DNA of 64,000 nucleotides from an uncultured Tateyamaria sp. (lineage in GTDB: Bacteria > Pseudomonadota > Alphaproteobacteria > Rhodobacterales > Rhodobacteraceae), in NCBI RefSeq assembly GCF_947503385.1, contig NZ_CANNDO010000001.1, forward strand, positions 248,001-312,000, written 5' to 3'. Of this stretch, positions 7,762 through 17,384 are shown piece by piece. The notes under the pieces are model-generated. The model did not search any database. It worked only from the letters and a program-made list of their open reading frames with translations, and was not told the origin of the DNA. Both the position numbers and the translations under genes were made by a program. The first letter of the stretch is position 1; the number at the start of each line of letters is the position of its first letter.

Positions 7762-9014
7762 CCGCGCCTGTGTTTTCCAACCACGGCTGCCGCCTCAACG
7801 CCTACGAGACGAAGGCGATGGAAGAGATCGCCCAATCCTCCGGTCTGCGGAACGCCGTTGTGGTGAACACCTGCGCCGTCACCGCAGAGGCCGTGCGCAA
7901 GGCGCGGCAGGACATCCGCAAGCTGCGCCGCACCCACCCCGACGCGCAACTGATCGTGACAGGATGCGCTGCACAGATAGACCCCGACAGCTTTGCCGCC
8001 ATGGACGAGGTCGACACCGTCATCGGCAATACGGAAAAAATGCAAGCGGCCACTTGGGCGGATCTTGCCGGGGATTTTGGCACCGAACCCGTGCGGGTGG
8101 ACGACATCATGTCCGTGACCGAAACCGCAGGACACCTGATCGATGGGTTCGGCACCCGCAGCCGGGCCTATGTGCAGGTCCAGAACGGCTGTGACCACCG
8201 CTGCACCTTCTGCATCATTCCCTACGGTCGCGGCAATTCCCGCTCTGTGCCCGCAGGCGTGGTGGTCGACCAGATCAAGCGGCTGGTGGACCGCGGGTTC
8301 AACGAGGTGGTGCTGACCGGCGTCGATCTCACCTCATGGGGCGCTGACCTGCCCGCAGCGCCCAAACTGGGCGATCTGGTCATGCGCATCCTGCGGCTGG
8401 TGCCCGACCTGCCGCGCCTGCGCATCAGTTCCATCGATTCGATTGAGGTGGATGATGCTCTCATGCAGGCCATCGCCACAGAACACCGGCTGATGCCGCA
8501 CCTGCATCTCAGCTTGCAACACGGCGACAACCTGATCCTCAAGCGGATGAAGCGCCGCCACCTGCGCGACGACGCTATTGCCTTTGCGCAAGAGGCCCGC
8601 AAGCTGCGTCCCGACATGACCTTTGGCGCGGACATCATCGCAGGCTTCCCGACGGAGACCGAGGACGCCTTTGCCAACGCGCTTCGGCTCGTTGAAGAAT
8701 GCGACCTGACATGGCTGCACGTCTTTCCCTATTCACCGCGGCCCGGCACGCCCGCCGCGCGGATGCCACAGCTAGACGGCCCCACCATCAAGGCCCGCGC
8801 CGCGCAATTGCGTGCTTTAGGAAAAAAACAGGTCGCCGCGCATCTTGCCGCGCAAATTGGCAAGACGCATCACATCCTGATGGAAAATGCGCATATGGGC
8901 CGCACCGCGCAATTCGCGGAAGTTACCTTTGATGCGCCCCAGTCCGAAGGCCACATCGTGACGGCGCGGATCACCGGACAGACGGCCGCGACCCTAACCG
9001 TTTCTTCTGACTGA
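7758..9014 (+). CDS. mtaB: tRNA t6A37 methylthiotransferase MtaB-type radical SAM enzyme
   Basis: This 418-aa member of the methylthiotransferase family probably converts t6A37 to ms2t6A37 in tRNA-Lys(UUU). The N-terminal UPF0004 domain carries three cluster cysteines (C11, C39, C70). The radical SAM motif is CDHRCTFC at C145, C149 and C152. A C-terminal TRAM-like region follows after residue 340. It starts at a GTG inside GTGA, overlapping dapF by 4 nt, so the two are translationally coupled. Its expected substrate, tRNA-Lys(TTT), is encoded about 1 kb away. MtaB is preferred over MiaB because it lacks the MiaB-type N-terminus. Confidence 0.88.
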   Translation: MTAPVFSNHGCRLNAYETKAMEEIAQSSGLRNAVVVNTCAVTAEAVRKARQDIRKLRRTHPDAQLIVTGCAAQIDPDSFAAMDEVDTVIGNTEKMQAATWADLAGDFGTEPVRVDDIMSVTETAGHLIDGFGTRSRAYVQVQNGCDHRCTFCIIPYGRGNSRSVPAGVVVDQIKRLVDRGFNEVVLTGVDLTSWGADLPAAPKLGDLVMRILRLVPDLPRLRISSIDSIEVDDALMQAIATEHRLMPHLHLSLQHGDNLILKRMKRRHLRDDAIAFAQEARKLRPDMTFGADIIAGFPTETEDAFANALRLVEECDLTWLHVFPYSPRPGTPAARMPQLDGPTIKARAAQLRALGKKQVAAHLAAQIGKTHHILMENAHMGRTAQFAEVTFDAPQSEGHIVTARITGQTAATLTVSSD

Positions 9015-9063
9015 AAATACCACGGGGGCCCGAAGGGCGGGGCAGAGCCCCTCTAACATCCGC

Positions 9064-9092
9064 AAAAAAGAAAACCCCACCAATAGGCAGGG
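9064..9092 (-). terminator. Rho-independent terminator of petABC
   Basis: On the minus strand CCCTGCC (9086-9092) pairs with GGTGGGG (9075-9081) around a TATT loop, using two G-T pairs. A T-rich run TTTTCTTTTTT follows at 9064-9074. It lies 28 bp past the petC stop. Confidence 0.7.
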
Positions 9093-9119
9093 CTTCCTCG
9101 ATTAACAACGCCGATGCGC

Positions 9120-9908
9120 TTACTTGTTCTTGTAACGTGCCTTGACCGGTGCCCACAGGCGCTTGTTGGTCAGGTACAGCAAAACCGACAGGATCGTGAG
9201 GAAAATCACGCCGACAAAACCGGCCTGTTTCCGCGCCATCATCTTCGGTTCCGCCGTCCACATCAGGAATGCCGCCACGTCTTCGGACACGTGCTCCAGA
9301 TCGTTGGCGTGACCATCCGCAAATTCGACGTCTTCGCCATAGAGCGGGGGCGCCATCGAAATCCAGCCACCCGGAAACGCCTTGTTCTCGTACAGGATTA
9401 CACCGGCTTCTTCTTTTTCTTCACCGGTGTACCCCATCAGCAGAGAGGCGATGTAGTCCGGACCACCCATGCCCTTGAGGAACTGGTTGATGCCCAGACC
9501 GTAAGGACCGTGGAAACCTGCGCGCGCCTTGGCCATCAGGCTCAGGTCAGGCGCGTTTTCGAGGTTGGAGCCCGGAAAATGGTCGTTGGGTGTCGCGGCG
9601 CGGAAGTCGTCCAGTTCGGGATCAAAGACCTCGTAGAATTCCGCATAGGCGCGCACTTGATCGTCGGGCAGGCCGGGCCCGCCTTCGTCACCCAGCGTAC
9701 GCAGGGGAACATATTGCAGACCGTGGCACGCCGCACAGATTTCAGTGTAAACCTGAAGGCCGCGCTGCAACTGGTTCTGGTCGTACTGGCCAAACGGACC
9801 GTCAAAAGAGAAGTCGATATTCTTGACTTCGCCTGCTCCACCGGCGGCAAAGACGCCGGTGCTCAGGGCAAAGGTCGCGATGACGCTTGCTGCGAGTTTC
9901 TTGAACAT
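9120..9908 (-). CDS. petC: Cytochrome c1 of the bc1 complex
   Basis: PetC is the membrane-anchored c-type haem subunit that passes electrons from the Rieske protein to soluble or membrane cytochrome c. From the ATG at 9906-9908, preceded by GGAG, it is 262 aa. A signal peptide spans about residues 1-22 ([19 protein letters not shown]). The haem-binding CAACH has C58, C61 and H62. The C-terminal anchor is at about 235-252 ([17 protein letters not shown]). The frame continues upstream into petB but the marked start fits the signal peptide. It is the last gene of petABC, 13 bp after petB, and ends at a terminator. Confidence 0.95.
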   Translation of the reverse strand: MFKKLAASVIATFALSTGVFAAGGAGEVKNIDFSFDGPFGQYDQNQLQRGLQVYTEICAACHGLQYVPLRTLGDEGGPGLPDDQVRAYAEFYEVFDPELDDFRAATPNDHFPGSNLENAPDLSLMAKARAGFHGPYGLGINQFLKGMGGPDYIASLLMGYTGEEKEEAGVILYENKAFPGGWISMAPPLYGEDVEFADGHANDLEHVSEDVAAFLMWTAEPKMMARKQAGFVGVIFLTILSVLLYLTNKRLWAPVKARYKNK

Positions 9909-9921
9909 GTGTCTTCGCTCC

Positions 9922-11268
9922 TTATTCCGCAGGTTGCGCCGAAGGGGCAGCCTTGCCCGCATCGTCACCACCGTATTTCGCGGCAAAGTCTTCTTCGATG
10001 GTCGCAGGTTGCGCATCCGGCTTTTCCAGCACGCCAAGCAGCGGCAGGATCACCAGGAAATACGCGAACCAGTAGGTCGCACCGATCAGGGCGATGTACG
10101 GATAGATACCTTCAGCCGGCATCGCGCCAACCCATGTCAGAACGACAAAGTTCACGACAAACACCCAGAACCACATCTTGAACATCGGGCGGTAGCGGCC
10201 CGAACGAACGGACGATGTATCGAGCCATGGCACCAGCGCCATCACCACAATCGCACCGAACATCGCCAGCACGCCAAAGAACTTGGCGTCGATGATGCCG
10301 CCCGTGAGGGTCGATGCAATGATCACCACCCACACGTCGCCGTCAAAGGCACGCAGGATCGCGTAGAACGGCAGGAAGTACCATTCCGGCACGATATGTG
10401 CAGGCGTCGCCAGCGCATTGGCTTCGATGTAGTTGTCCGGGTGGCCGAGGTAGTTCGGCATGAAGCCGACCACGGCAAAGAACACCACGAGGATCACCGC
10501 CAGTGCAAACAGATCTTTGATCACGAAATAGGGCCAGAAGGGCAGCGTGTCCTTGGCTGCGTCTTCCTTGGAGGTGCGGCGCACCTCAACCCCGGTCGGG
10601 TTGTTGTTGCCTGTCGTGTGGAAGGCCCAGATGTGCAGGATCACGAGGCCCGCAATGACGAAAGGCAGCAGGTAGTGCAGGCTGAAGAAACGGTTCAGCG
10701 TGGCATTGTCCACCGCAGGCCCGCCCAGCAGCCAAGTCTGCAGTGCCTCACCCACAAACGGGATCGCACCAAAGAGGCCGGTGATCACGGTCGCACCCCA
10801 GAAGGACATCTGACCCCAAGGCAGAACGTAGCCCATGAACGCGGTGCCCATCATCAGCAGATAGATCAGCATACCAATGATCCACGTGATCTCGCGTGGG
10901 GCCTTGTAGGACCCATAGTAGAGGCCGCGGAAAATGTGGGCATAAACAGCCACAAAGAACAGCGACGCGCCGTTCATGTGAATGTAACGCAGCATCGCGC
11001 CGCCATTCACGTTGCGCATGATATGTTCCACCGACGAGAACGCGAAGTCCACGTGCGGCGTGTAGTGCATCACCAGAACGATGCCGGTGATGATCTGAAG
11101 CGCCAGACAGAATGCCAGGACGATGCCCCAGATCCACATCCAGTTCAGGTTTTTAGGCGTGGGGATCATCAGCGTGTCATACATCAGACCCACGATGGGC
11201 AGACGTTTCGCCAGACCTTTTTCCCAGGCCGCTTTCGGTTCGTAATGGTCGTGAGGAATTCCAGACAT
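9922..11268 (-). CDS. petB: Cytochrome b of the bc1 complex
   Basis: This 448-aa multi-helix subunit holds the Qo and Qi quinone sites and two b haems. Visible family marks are [20 protein letters not shown], the haem helix ending in [35 protein letters not shown], the second His pair in [20 protein letters not shown], and the Qo motif [14 protein letters not shown]. The length and C-terminal extension match the Rhodobacter-type protein (about 437-445 aa). It lies 12 bp downstream of petA and is co-transcribed with petA and petC. Confidence 0.97.
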   Translation of the reverse strand: MSGIPHDHYEPKAAWEKGLAKRLPIVGLMYDTLMIPTPKNLNWMWIWGIVLAFCLALQIITGIVLVMHYTPHVDFAFSSVEHIMRNVNGGAMLRYIHMNGASLFFVAVYAHIFRGLYYGSYKAPREITWIIGMLIYLLMMGTAFMGYVLPWGQMSFWGATVITGLFGAIPFVGEALQTWLLGGPAVDNATLNRFFSLHYLLPFVIAGLVILHIWAFHTTGNNNPTGVEVRRTSKEDAAKDTLPFWPYFVIKDLFALAVILVVFFAVVGFMPNYLGHPDNYIEANALATPAHIVPEWYFLPFYAILRAFDGDVWVVIIASTLTGGIIDAKFFGVLAMFGAIVVMALVPWLDTSSVRSGRYRPMFKMWFWVFVVNFVVLTWVGAMPAEGIYPYIALIGATYWFAYFLVILPLLGVLEKPDAQPATIEEDFAAKYGGDDAGKAAPSAQPAE

Positions 11269-11280
11269 CAGGTCTCTCCC

Positions 11281-11841
11281 TTAACCCAGTTGGATCGTGG
11301 TTTCGTCCACGAATTCAGCTACAGGAACCGGCAGGTTGGTTGGCGCAGGACCTTTGCGGATCCGGCCAGACGTGTCGTAGTGCGAGCCGTGGCAGGGGCA
11401 GAACCAGCCGCCAAAATCCCCTGCGTCGCCCAAAGGCACGCAGCCAAGGTGCGTACAGACGCCCATCATCACCAGCCATTCGCCAGCTTCGTCCAGCGAA
11501 CGGTTCGCGTCATTCGCGTCCACTTCGCCAAGGTTTTCGTTGCGCGCGATATCATCCGGCAGGTCGGACAGGTCGACGTCGCGGGCCGCTGCAATCTCGT
11601 CTTCGGTCCGGCGACGGATGAACACGGGCTTGCCCAGCCATTTCACGGTCAGTTGCGTGCCCGGCTCCAGTTCGCTCACATCCACGCGGATCGAGCTAAG
11701 AGCCAGAACGTCAGCGGACGGGTTCATCTGGTGGACCAGCGGCCAAACCGCTGCACCCACGGCAATCGCGCCTGCACCGCCTGTGGCATAGTACAGGAAA
11801 TCGCGCCGGGTTTCGTCGTGGTCTTGTTCTGCGTGCGACAC
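11281..11841 (-). CDS. petA: Rieske iron-sulfur subunit of the bc1 complex
   Basis: This 186-aa protein carries the 2Fe-2S cluster that takes electrons from ubiquinol. The cluster ligands are in CTHLGC (C129, H131, C134) and CPCHGS (C148, C150, H151). The N-terminus has a twin-arginine motif (TRRDFLYYA) and one membrane helix at about 19-38, as expected for Tat-inserted Rieske proteins. A GTG at 11839-11841 preceded by GGAGAGG is the best start; the frame stays open further up, but the longer product would be far over family length. It is the first gene of petABC. Confidence 0.95.
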   Translation of the reverse strand: MSHAEQDHDETRRDFLYYATGGAGAIAVGAAVWPLVHQMNPSADVLALSSIRVDVSELEPGTQLTVKWLGKPVFIRRRTEDEIAAARDVDLSDLPDDIARNENLGEVDANDANRSLDEAGEWLVMMGVCTHLGCVPLGDAGDFGGWFCPCHGSHYDTSGRIRKGPAPTNLPVPVAEFVDETTIQLG

Positions 11842-12151
11842 GTGGTGACCTCTCCAGTTTCGAACGCCCCGGACGGGGCCAAATAACAAAGAACCCGCGC
11901 GCGCGGGCCGTTTCATCGGGGTATCTAGCGGGGTCCCCCCCTCACGTCCAGCGCGCAAACTGACACAGTTGGTCGCAGGGGGATGCCTTAACCCTTTGAT
12001 AAGACTCACGGGCGCACCGCCCGCCAACCACCCCTCCGGCACATTGGCTGTGCCCGGGATATGCCGCCACCAGCGGCTCGCCCTATGAGGCATTGAACTG
12101 TGCTACGGACACACGGGCGCCGATGCGCCACCGAACGTTAGGCCGCGAACG
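11842..12151. other. 310-bp non-coding stretch upstream of petA
   Basis: I see no gene here. It must hold the petABC promoter and leader, but no -35/-10 pair stands out. A perfect 14-bp GC palindrome (CCCGCGCGCGCGGG) lies at 11894-11907, about 55 bp before the petA start. It also receives the 3' end of the GST gene, which points the same way. Confidence 0.5.
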
Positions 12152-12757
12152 CTATCCAACCGGCACGGTTGCTTGCATCGACGGTCTTGCGGCGAACCCG
12201 TCGTACCACTTGGCCAGCGCATCGCGGCCCTTGCGCCAGTCTCGATCGCCATGGCGGAAATCGAGATAACCCAACCCACACGCCACACCGATATGTCCGA
12301 TGTCCATCGGCCCGGACAAATGACTCATCCAGCGCGCATTCAGCGCGTCCAGTGCGCCGGTCACCTTGGCCCATTGCGCCTCGATCCACGCCTCGGACTG
12401 GATCGCCTCATCGCGGAACCGCCTTTCATAGACCATCAGCACCGCCGCCTCCATCAGCGCATCCGCAGTGGCCTCCAGCACCAGCACCTCCCATTGGCCC
12501 TGCACCGGATACAAATCCGCGCCGCCGCGGTCGTTCAGGTATCGGCAAATCACCCGGCTGTCATACAGGGTTGGCCCCTCGTCCCGCACCAGCGCAGGGA
12601 TCTTGCCCACCGGGTTCGCCGCCTTCAGTGCTGCGTCCGTACCGCCGGGTGCGGCTGTGACCGTCACCGGTTCCACATCATCCACCTGCCCCGTTTCATG
12701 CAGCAAAACCAGCACCTTACGCACAAAGGGGCTGGGCCCCGCCATCAGCAGTTTCAT
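12152..12757 (-). CDS. Glutathione S-transferase family protein
   Basis: This 201-aa cytosolic GST has a thioredoxin-like N-terminal domain (SPFVRKVLVLLHETG, then NPVGKIPALV with the cis-Pro that contacts glutathione, then LYDSRVICRYL with the Ser that binds the glutamyl part), followed by the all-helical domain from about residue 85. A Ser near residue 9 is the likely catalytic residue rather than Tyr or Cys, as in many bacterial GSTs. The substrate is unknown. It is followed upstream by a PaiB-like gene on the same strand, 30 bp apart. Confidence 0.88.
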   Translation of the reverse strand: MKLLMAGPSPFVRKVLVLLHETGQVDDVEPVTVTAAPGGTDAALKAANPVGKIPALVRDEGPTLYDSRVICRYLNDRGGADLYPVQGQWEVLVLEATADALMEAAVLMVYERRFRDEAIQSEAWIEAQWAKVTGALDALNARWMSHLSGPMDIGHIGVACGLGYLDFRHGDRDWRKGRDALAKWYDGFAARPSMQATVPVG

Positions 12758-12787
12758 CGCGATTCTCTCCTTTGGGTTGGGCGTAGC

Positions 12788-13402
12788 CTAGGCCCCGCGC
12801 ATCAGCGCAGCAAGCAGCCGCACCTCTTGCCCCATGCCGAATGCATCCACGTGATCCGCTGCCCGCAAACGCACTTCATCCGCCTTGTTCTGGTTCAGCT
12901 TCCAAGTGCCATCGACACCGGTGATGTCCATCCGGCACGGCACAATCTGGCGCATCATCCGCTCCAGCACATCAGGGGTCATCTTGCCCGTTTTCCAAGG
13001 CGGCTTGGGTGCCAGCTGATCTTCGAAATGCTTCGATTGGCGGTCGAGAAGGTCGCGCATTTCGTCATGCGGCCGCAACTCCAGCACACCGGTCAGATGT
13101 ACGGCTACATAATTCCACGTGGGCACCTGATCATCGATGCCATACCAGTCGGGTGAGATATAGCCATCCGCCCCGCTCACTGCGATCCGTGCCTTGAGCG
13201 GTGTCTTGAGCGCCCGCGCAATCGGGTTCGAGCGTACAAGGTGCAGGCCCACCTGTGTGCCCGCTTCGTCAATCAGAAACGGGACATGCGCGAGCATCGG
13301 ACCATCTGCGTCACTGACCGCCAGAACACCAAAGGCACGCGCGCGCGCAAAGTCGAGATTTCGTGCGTCGCTTTCAGTGTGGAAGATCGGATTCGGGTGC
13401 AT
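12788..13402 (-). CDS. PaiB-like FMN-binding protein
   Basis: This 204-aa protein belongs to the PaiB / FMN-binding split-barrel family often annotated as a negative transcriptional regulator. Marks include the N-terminal MHPNPIFHTESDARNLDFA, then FGVLAVSDADGPMLAHVPF, VRSNPIARAL and VPTWNYVAVHLTGVLE, and KTGKM near residue 140. It has no helix-turn-helix, so direct DNA binding is doubtful; it may be a flavin-dependent enzyme or haem/pyridoxal binding protein. It diverges from the FMN riboswitch and ribH, which places an FMN-binding protein next to an FMN supply gene. Confidence 0.85.
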   Translation of the reverse strand: MHPNPIFHTESDARNLDFARARAFGVLAVSDADGPMLAHVPFLIDEAGTQVGLHLVRSNPIARALKTPLKARIAVSGADGYISPDWYGIDDQVPTWNYVAVHLTGVLELRPHDEMRDLLDRQSKHFEDQLAPKPPWKTGKMTPDVLERMMRQIVPCRMDITGVDGTWKLNQNKADEVRLRAADHVDAFGMGQEVRLLAALMRGA

Positions 13403-13466
13403 CTGTCTGGTCCATGATACGTCGCGTCCCTCTTGCCTTGGCCGCGTGACAAGGGCAACCTGATGC

Positions 13467-13621
13467 TGTTCTCAGGGCGGGGCGAAATTCCCCACCGGTG
13501 GTATGCGGGTCCGACCCGTAAGCCCACGAGCGCAACGCGCCCCACAGATGTGGGACGCGTTGGTCAAGCAGATCAGGTGAGACGCCTGAGCCGACGGTTA
13601 CAGTCCGGATGAAAGAGAACG
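13467..13621 (+). promoter_or_regulatory. FMN riboswitch (RFN element)
   Basis: The conserved core is easy to read: AGGGCGGGGCGAAATTCCCC followed by ACCGGTGGTATG, then AGCCCACGAGCG, GATCAGGTGAGACGCCTGA and GCCGACGGTTACAGTCCGGATG. The closing stem P1 is GTTCTC (13468-13473) with GAGAAC (13615-13620). A terminator stem follows at 13634, so FMN binding probably ends transcription before ribH. Confidence 0.96.
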
Positions 13622-13633
13622 CACAACAGGATC

Positions 13634-13655
13634 GCGCCCCGACGGGGCGCCTTTT
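13634..13655 (+). terminator. Riboswitch-controlled terminator
   Basis: GCGCCCC (13634-13640) and GGGGCGC (13644-13650) form a perfect 7-bp stem with a GAC loop, followed by CTTTT. It sits 13 nt after the FMN aptamer and before ribH, the usual place for an expression platform. Confidence 0.8.
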
Positions 13656-13708
13656 GTCTGTGCGCAATCGCCTTGGGTGTGACGTGTCTGAACCTAAAGG
13701 AGATACCC

Positions 13709-14149
13709 ATGACACACACCCGCTTCGCCTTTGTCAAAGCCCGCTGGCACGCCGATATCGTGGACCGCGCCTTTGAGGGTTTTACTGAACTGATCCCACC
13801 CGCGCAGGTGGACGCCTTTGACGTTCCCGGCGCATTCGAGATGCCGCTCATGGCGCAGAGCCTCGCGCAAACGGGGCGGTACAGCGCCATCGCCTGTGCA
13901 GCCCTCGTGGTGGATGGTGGCATTTACCGCCACGATTTCGTGGCCAGCGCCGTCGTCGATGGGCTGATGCAGGTGGGCCTGAAGACCGGTGTGCCGGTCC
14001 TGTCGGTTTCGCTCACGCCGCACCATTTTCAGGAGACGGCGCATCATATGGGCATCTATGCCGATCACTTCGTCATCAAGGGGCGGGAGGCGGCGCAGGC
14101 CGCCCTTGGTATACTGGAAACGCAGGCCAGCCTGCGCTCAGCCGCCTAG
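13709..14149 (+). CDS. ribH: Lumazine synthase, type II (RibH2-like)
   Basis: This enzyme makes 6,7-dimethyl-8-ribityllumazine, the penultimate step to riboflavin. The 146-aa protein matches the decameric type II form known from Brucella and Mesorhizobium (RibH2): FVKARWHADIVD at residues 8-19, DVPGAFEMPL, VVDGGIYRHDFVASAVVDGLM and LTPHHF with the catalytic His region. The ATG at 13709 follows AAAGGAGAT with ideal spacing; a longer frame begins upstream but is not needed. It is the only gene under the FMN riboswitch. Its 3' end overlaps the convergent thiQ by 12 nt. Confidence 0.95.
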   Translation: MTHTRFAFVKARWHADIVDRAFEGFTELIPPAQVDAFDVPGAFEMPLMAQSLAQTGRYSAIACAALVVDGGIYRHDFVASAVVDGLMQVGLKTGVPVLSVSLTPHHFQETAHHMGIYADHFVIKGREAAQAALGILETQASLRSAA

Positions 14150-14851
14150 ATAGGCGCGCAATGCCGCGGGCGGGTTCGCCAGAACGTCGCCCGCAGGCGC
14201 AGGCGGGGCAACCTCGCCCGCATCGACAAAGATCAGGTCATCCACCATGTCCGCCACCTCGGTCGGCGCGTGGGTGACCATCATCATGGTCGCACGACTT
14301 TCCGTCACGACCTCGGACGTTAGCGCCAGCATCTCGGTTCGCAACGCGGGACCCAAAGCGGCAAAAGGTTCATCCAAAAGCAGCACCGGCGCGCGTTGCA
14401 GCAGCACCCGCGCCAATGCCGCACGGCTTTGCTGTCCGCCCGACAGCGCGCCGGGCTTGCGATCCGCAAACGCGCCCAACCCGACACGGTCCAGCGCTGC
14501 CCGCACCCGGTCTTTTTCGGCTGCACTCAGGCGCAATGCCGGACGCACGCCCAGTCCCACATTCTGCGCCACGCTCAGATGGGGAAACAGATTGCCATCC
14601 TGAAACAGCATCGCAATTCCGCGCGCATCCGGCGCAGTGTCAGTCACATCGACACTGTCCACATGGATTGTCCCGGCGGCTGCGGGAACGTAACCACCAA
14701 GCACCCCCAACAGGGTAGACTTGCCCGCACCCGACGGTCCTGCCACGGCCACCCGCCGCCCACGCGGAACCTCGAACGTGGCGCGCAAGGCGAATTCGCC
14801 CTGTTCGACCCGCAAACCCTTAACCGATATCACGCCGCCGCCCCCATGCAT
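14138..14851 (-). CDS. thiQ: Thiamine ABC transporter ATP-binding protein
   Basis: This 237-aa ATPase has Walker A GPSGAGKST (residues 38-46), the Q-loop FQDGNLFPHLSV, the signature LSGGQQSRAALARVLL, Walker B VLLLDEPFAAL and the switch His in VTHAPTEVAD. It powers import of thiamine or its phosphates through ThiP. The ATG at 14851 overlaps the thiP 3' end by 32 nt; a GTG at 14833 is an alternative. It is the last gene of thiBPQ behind a TPP riboswitch, which fixes the substrate class. Confidence 0.94.
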   Translation of the reverse strand: MHGGGGVISVKGLRVEQGEFALRATFEVPRGRRVAVAGPSGAGKSTLLGVLGGYVPAAAGTIHVDSVDVTDTAPDARGIAMLFQDGNLFPHLSVAQNVGLGVRPALRLSAAEKDRVRAALDRVGLGAFADRKPGALSGGQQSRAALARVLLQRAPVLLLDEPFAALGPALRTEMLALTSEVVTESRATMMMVTHAPTEVADMVDDLIFVDAGEVAPPAPAGDVLANPPAALRAYLGG

Positions 14852-16376
14852 CGCAGATCCAGAACATCGCCAGTGCCAGCGTCAGCAACAGCAGCGCAGC
14901 CCCCGCAGCCGCATCTGTGCGGTAACTGCCCAGCAGACGGTACATCTGCAACGGCAATGTCGCCACATCCGGGTCCGCGAACAGCGCCACTACACCCAAA
15001 TCGCCGACCGACAACGCCGCCGCCAGCCCGGCGGCAAATCCCAGCGCAGGCCGCAGCCGCGGCAGCAGCACAATCCGCCAGAACGGCCAGCCACGCAGCC
15101 CCAGCCCGGCACCAAGCCGCCCGTAATCGGTCAGCACTTGCCGCATGGGCGGCAGCAGGATGCGCACGGCGAACGGCAGCGCCATCAGCGCGTTCACGCT
15201 TGCGGTCACTGGCAGGGCAAGGCTGGCGGGGTTCGCATACGGATAGATCAGTATGAACCATCCGGTCCCCAACATCAGCGGCGATGCCGCAAGGCCCAAC
15301 AACGTCACGCCCTCGAACCCGCCCCGCCGTGCCTGCGCCAGCCAAGCCGTCAGCGGCAAGGCCAATGCGACCAGCAGCGCGGTGCTCAGTGTCGCCACCC
15401 AGATCGACGTCCACGCCGACCGCCACACCAACCCCGGCATCTCCGTCAAGCCGCCCAGTCCCGCGATCACGACGGATGCCAACGGCAGCAGCAGAAACGC
15501 GGCAGCAAACGTGATCCACACCGCATCAAGCATCCGTGTGCTCATGCGTCGCGCGTCCCAACGGAAGGGCAGGCGGTCCTGCCCCCGCTGCACCAACATC
15601 GGCGGCAGAAACCACAGCGCAATCAGCGCCGCACCACCAGCGACGGCCAGTTGCAACAGGCTCAGCACCGCGGCGCGGCCAAGGTCAAAGTCAAAGCGGA
15701 ACGCCTGATAGATCGCCAGTTCAATTGTGGTGGCCCGCGGACCACCTCCCAGTGTCAGCGCAACAGCGAAACTTGTCAGGCAGATGACAAAGATCAGCGC
15801 AAGAGCGCCCGGCACGACCTGCCGCAGCAGCGGCCACTCGACCACGCGAAACACCACGCCGGGCGGCAGTCCAAGCTGCGCGACCATCCGAAACTGCTCT
15901 GCCGGGATCGCCTGCCAGCCTTGCAGGATCAGACGTGTCGCCAGTGGCATATTGAAAAACACATGCGCCAACACGACGCCATGCGCGCCGTAAATCGACA
16001 CTTCGGGCAAGCCCATGGCGCCCAGCGCGATGTTCAGCCAACCGCTGCGCCCAAAGATAGCCAAGAGGCCAAGCACGGCGACAATGACGGGCAGGATGAA
16101 CGGCGCACCCAGCAAAGTCACCAGCAGAGCATGGCCGGGCAACCGGCGTCGCGCCAGCGCCCGCGCCACCGGCACCGCCAGACCCACCGAAAGGAGAGCC
16201 GAAAAGAACGCCTGCACCAGCGTAAAGCGCACCGCCTGCCATTCGGCGTTGCGCAGTCCTGTTGTCCCCTCGACGCGGGACCCAATCGCGACGAAGGCCG
16301 CCAGCACCGCCGCAACGATCAAGACCGCCGCGACGATGCCCGGTGTTTTGCTTATTGGGTGAGCGCGGCGCGCCAT
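14820..16376 (-). CDS. thiP: Thiamine ABC transporter permease
   Basis: This 518-aa inner-membrane permease has the duplicated layout of ThiP: two sets of about six helices, each with an ABC-binding EAA-type loop (EQFRMVAQLGLPPGVVFRVV near 190-210 and YGRLGAGLGLRGWPFWRIVL near 420-440). It overlaps thiB by 25 nt upstream and thiQ by 32 nt downstream, so all three genes are translationally linked. ThiP proteins are normally about 530 aa. Confidence 0.94.
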   Translation of the reverse strand: MARRAHPISKTPGIVAAVLIVAAVLAAFVAIGSRVEGTTGLRNAEWQAVRFTLVQAFFSALLSVGLAVPVARALARRRLPGHALLVTLLGAPFILPVIVAVLGLLAIFGRSGWLNIALGAMGLPEVSIYGAHGVVLAHVFFNMPLATRLILQGWQAIPAEQFRMVAQLGLPPGVVFRVVEWPLLRQVVPGALALIFVICLTSFAVALTLGGGPRATTIELAIYQAFRFDFDLGRAAVLSLLQLAVAGGAALIALWFLPPMLVQRGQDRLPFRWDARRMSTRMLDAVWITFAAAFLLLPLASVVIAGLGGLTEMPGLVWRSAWTSIWVATLSTALLVALALPLTAWLAQARRGGFEGVTLLGLAASPLMLGTGWFILIYPYANPASLALPVTASVNALMALPFAVRILLPPMRQVLTDYGRLGAGLGLRGWPFWRIVLLPRLRPALGFAAGLAAALSVGDLGVVALFADPDVATLPLQMYRLLGSYRTDAAAGAALLLLTLALAMFWICDAWGRRRDIG

Positions 16377-17332
16377 GTCTCAATCGCGTCCGCTTGCAAG
16401 GCCGCAGCCTCGTCCTCGGAATAAAACAGCACTTTGTCCGGCAGGGGCAGTTCCGACCACCCTTCGGGCCAGTCCGCCCGAGGCAACGCCGAGGGCAGCG
16501 ACCAGTTGGCCGTCGGTATGATCGTCTGGAAGTCGCGCGACATTACGTAAGCCAGGAACTGATCCGCCAGTTCGGGCTGATCCGTCCCCGCAATCTTGGC
16601 CACCGTTTCCACCATGAAATAGTGACCTTCCGGGAAGATCGCCGCCTTTTTGGTAAAGTCCTCTTCGGCGAACATGTGGTAAGCGGGCGATGTCGTGTAA
16701 CTCAGCACCATATCGGCCTCACCATCGGTGAAGAGGCCGTAGGACGCTGACCAATCTTTGGTCACGGTCAGAATGTTGTCCGACAATGCCTCCCACACTT
16801 CAGCCGAACGGTCGCCATAAACCGCCTGTACCCACAGGACCAAAGCCAGCCCGGAGATCGAGGTGCGCGGGTCCTGAATGACCAGCTTTACGTCATCAGG
16901 CAGCGCCAGCAGGTCGTCAAAGCTGGTAGGCGGAGCGTCCATTGTGGTCTCGTTATAGATGAACGCGGTGTGCCCGTAATTGAACGGCAGAAACGTGTCG
17001 TCGGTCCAGTCGATCGGCAGGGTCAGCGCGCTGTTGTCCTGTCCGTGCGGGGCAAACAGTTCCGTCGCGCGCGCTCGTGCTGTCACGTCCGAGGTCAGGC
17101 CAATCACGACATCCGCCTTGGTCCGCTCACCTTCGAGCAGCAGGCGGGGCATCAGATCACCGGTGGACCACTCCAGATCGCAATTGCAGACCTTTTCGAA
17201 CTCCGTCTCGATGATCGGGCCGGGACCCCATTCCGAGGTAAAGTAATCGCCCGCATAGACCGTCAGAACGGGCGTGTCGGACATAGCCGAGGTGGCAGCC
17301 AAGGCGGCAGCCAAAGTCAAAGTATATTTCAT
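16352..17332 (-). CDS. thiB: Thiamine-binding periplasmic protein
   Basis: ThiB captures thiamine, TMP or TPP in the periplasm and delivers it to ThiP. The 326-aa protein has a signal peptide ([17 protein letters not shown], cleaved near residue 18), then [19 protein letters not shown], and the family segments [14 protein letters not shown] and [24 protein letters not shown] lies before the ATG at 17330-17332. A TPP riboswitch at 17385-17468 sits about 50 nt upstream and controls thiBPQ. Confidence 0.94.
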   Translation of the reverse strand: MKYTLTLAAALAATSAMSDTPVLTVYAGDYFTSEWGPGPIIETEFEKVCNCDLEWSTGDLMPRLLLEGERTKADVVIGLTSDVTARARATELFAPHGQDNSALTLPIDWTDDTFLPFNYGHTAFIYNETTMDAPPTSFDDLLALPDDVKLVIQDPRTSISGLALVLWVQAVYGDRSAEVWEALSDNILTVTKDWSASYGLFTDGEADMVLSYTTSPAYHMFAEEDFTKKAAIFPEGHYFMVETVAKIAGTDQPELADQFLAYVMSRDFQTIIPTANWSLPSALPRADWPEGWSELPLPDKVLFYSEDEAAALQADAIETWRAALTQ

Positions 17333-17384
17333 CGCGTCCTCTCAAAGACAGAGGCGGCGGGATAAGGGTCTTGGGGTAAGCCAA

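Noticed and set aside
9823-11886. 687-codon open frame on the plus strand opposite petABC
   Set aside because: Fully antisense to petC, petB and petA, which have all cofactor motifs; the product is Arg/His/Gln-rich without a fold signature.
14721-16424. 567-codon open frame opposite thiP
   Set aside because: Antisense to thiP; extreme Gln/Arg/His content and no ribosome site.
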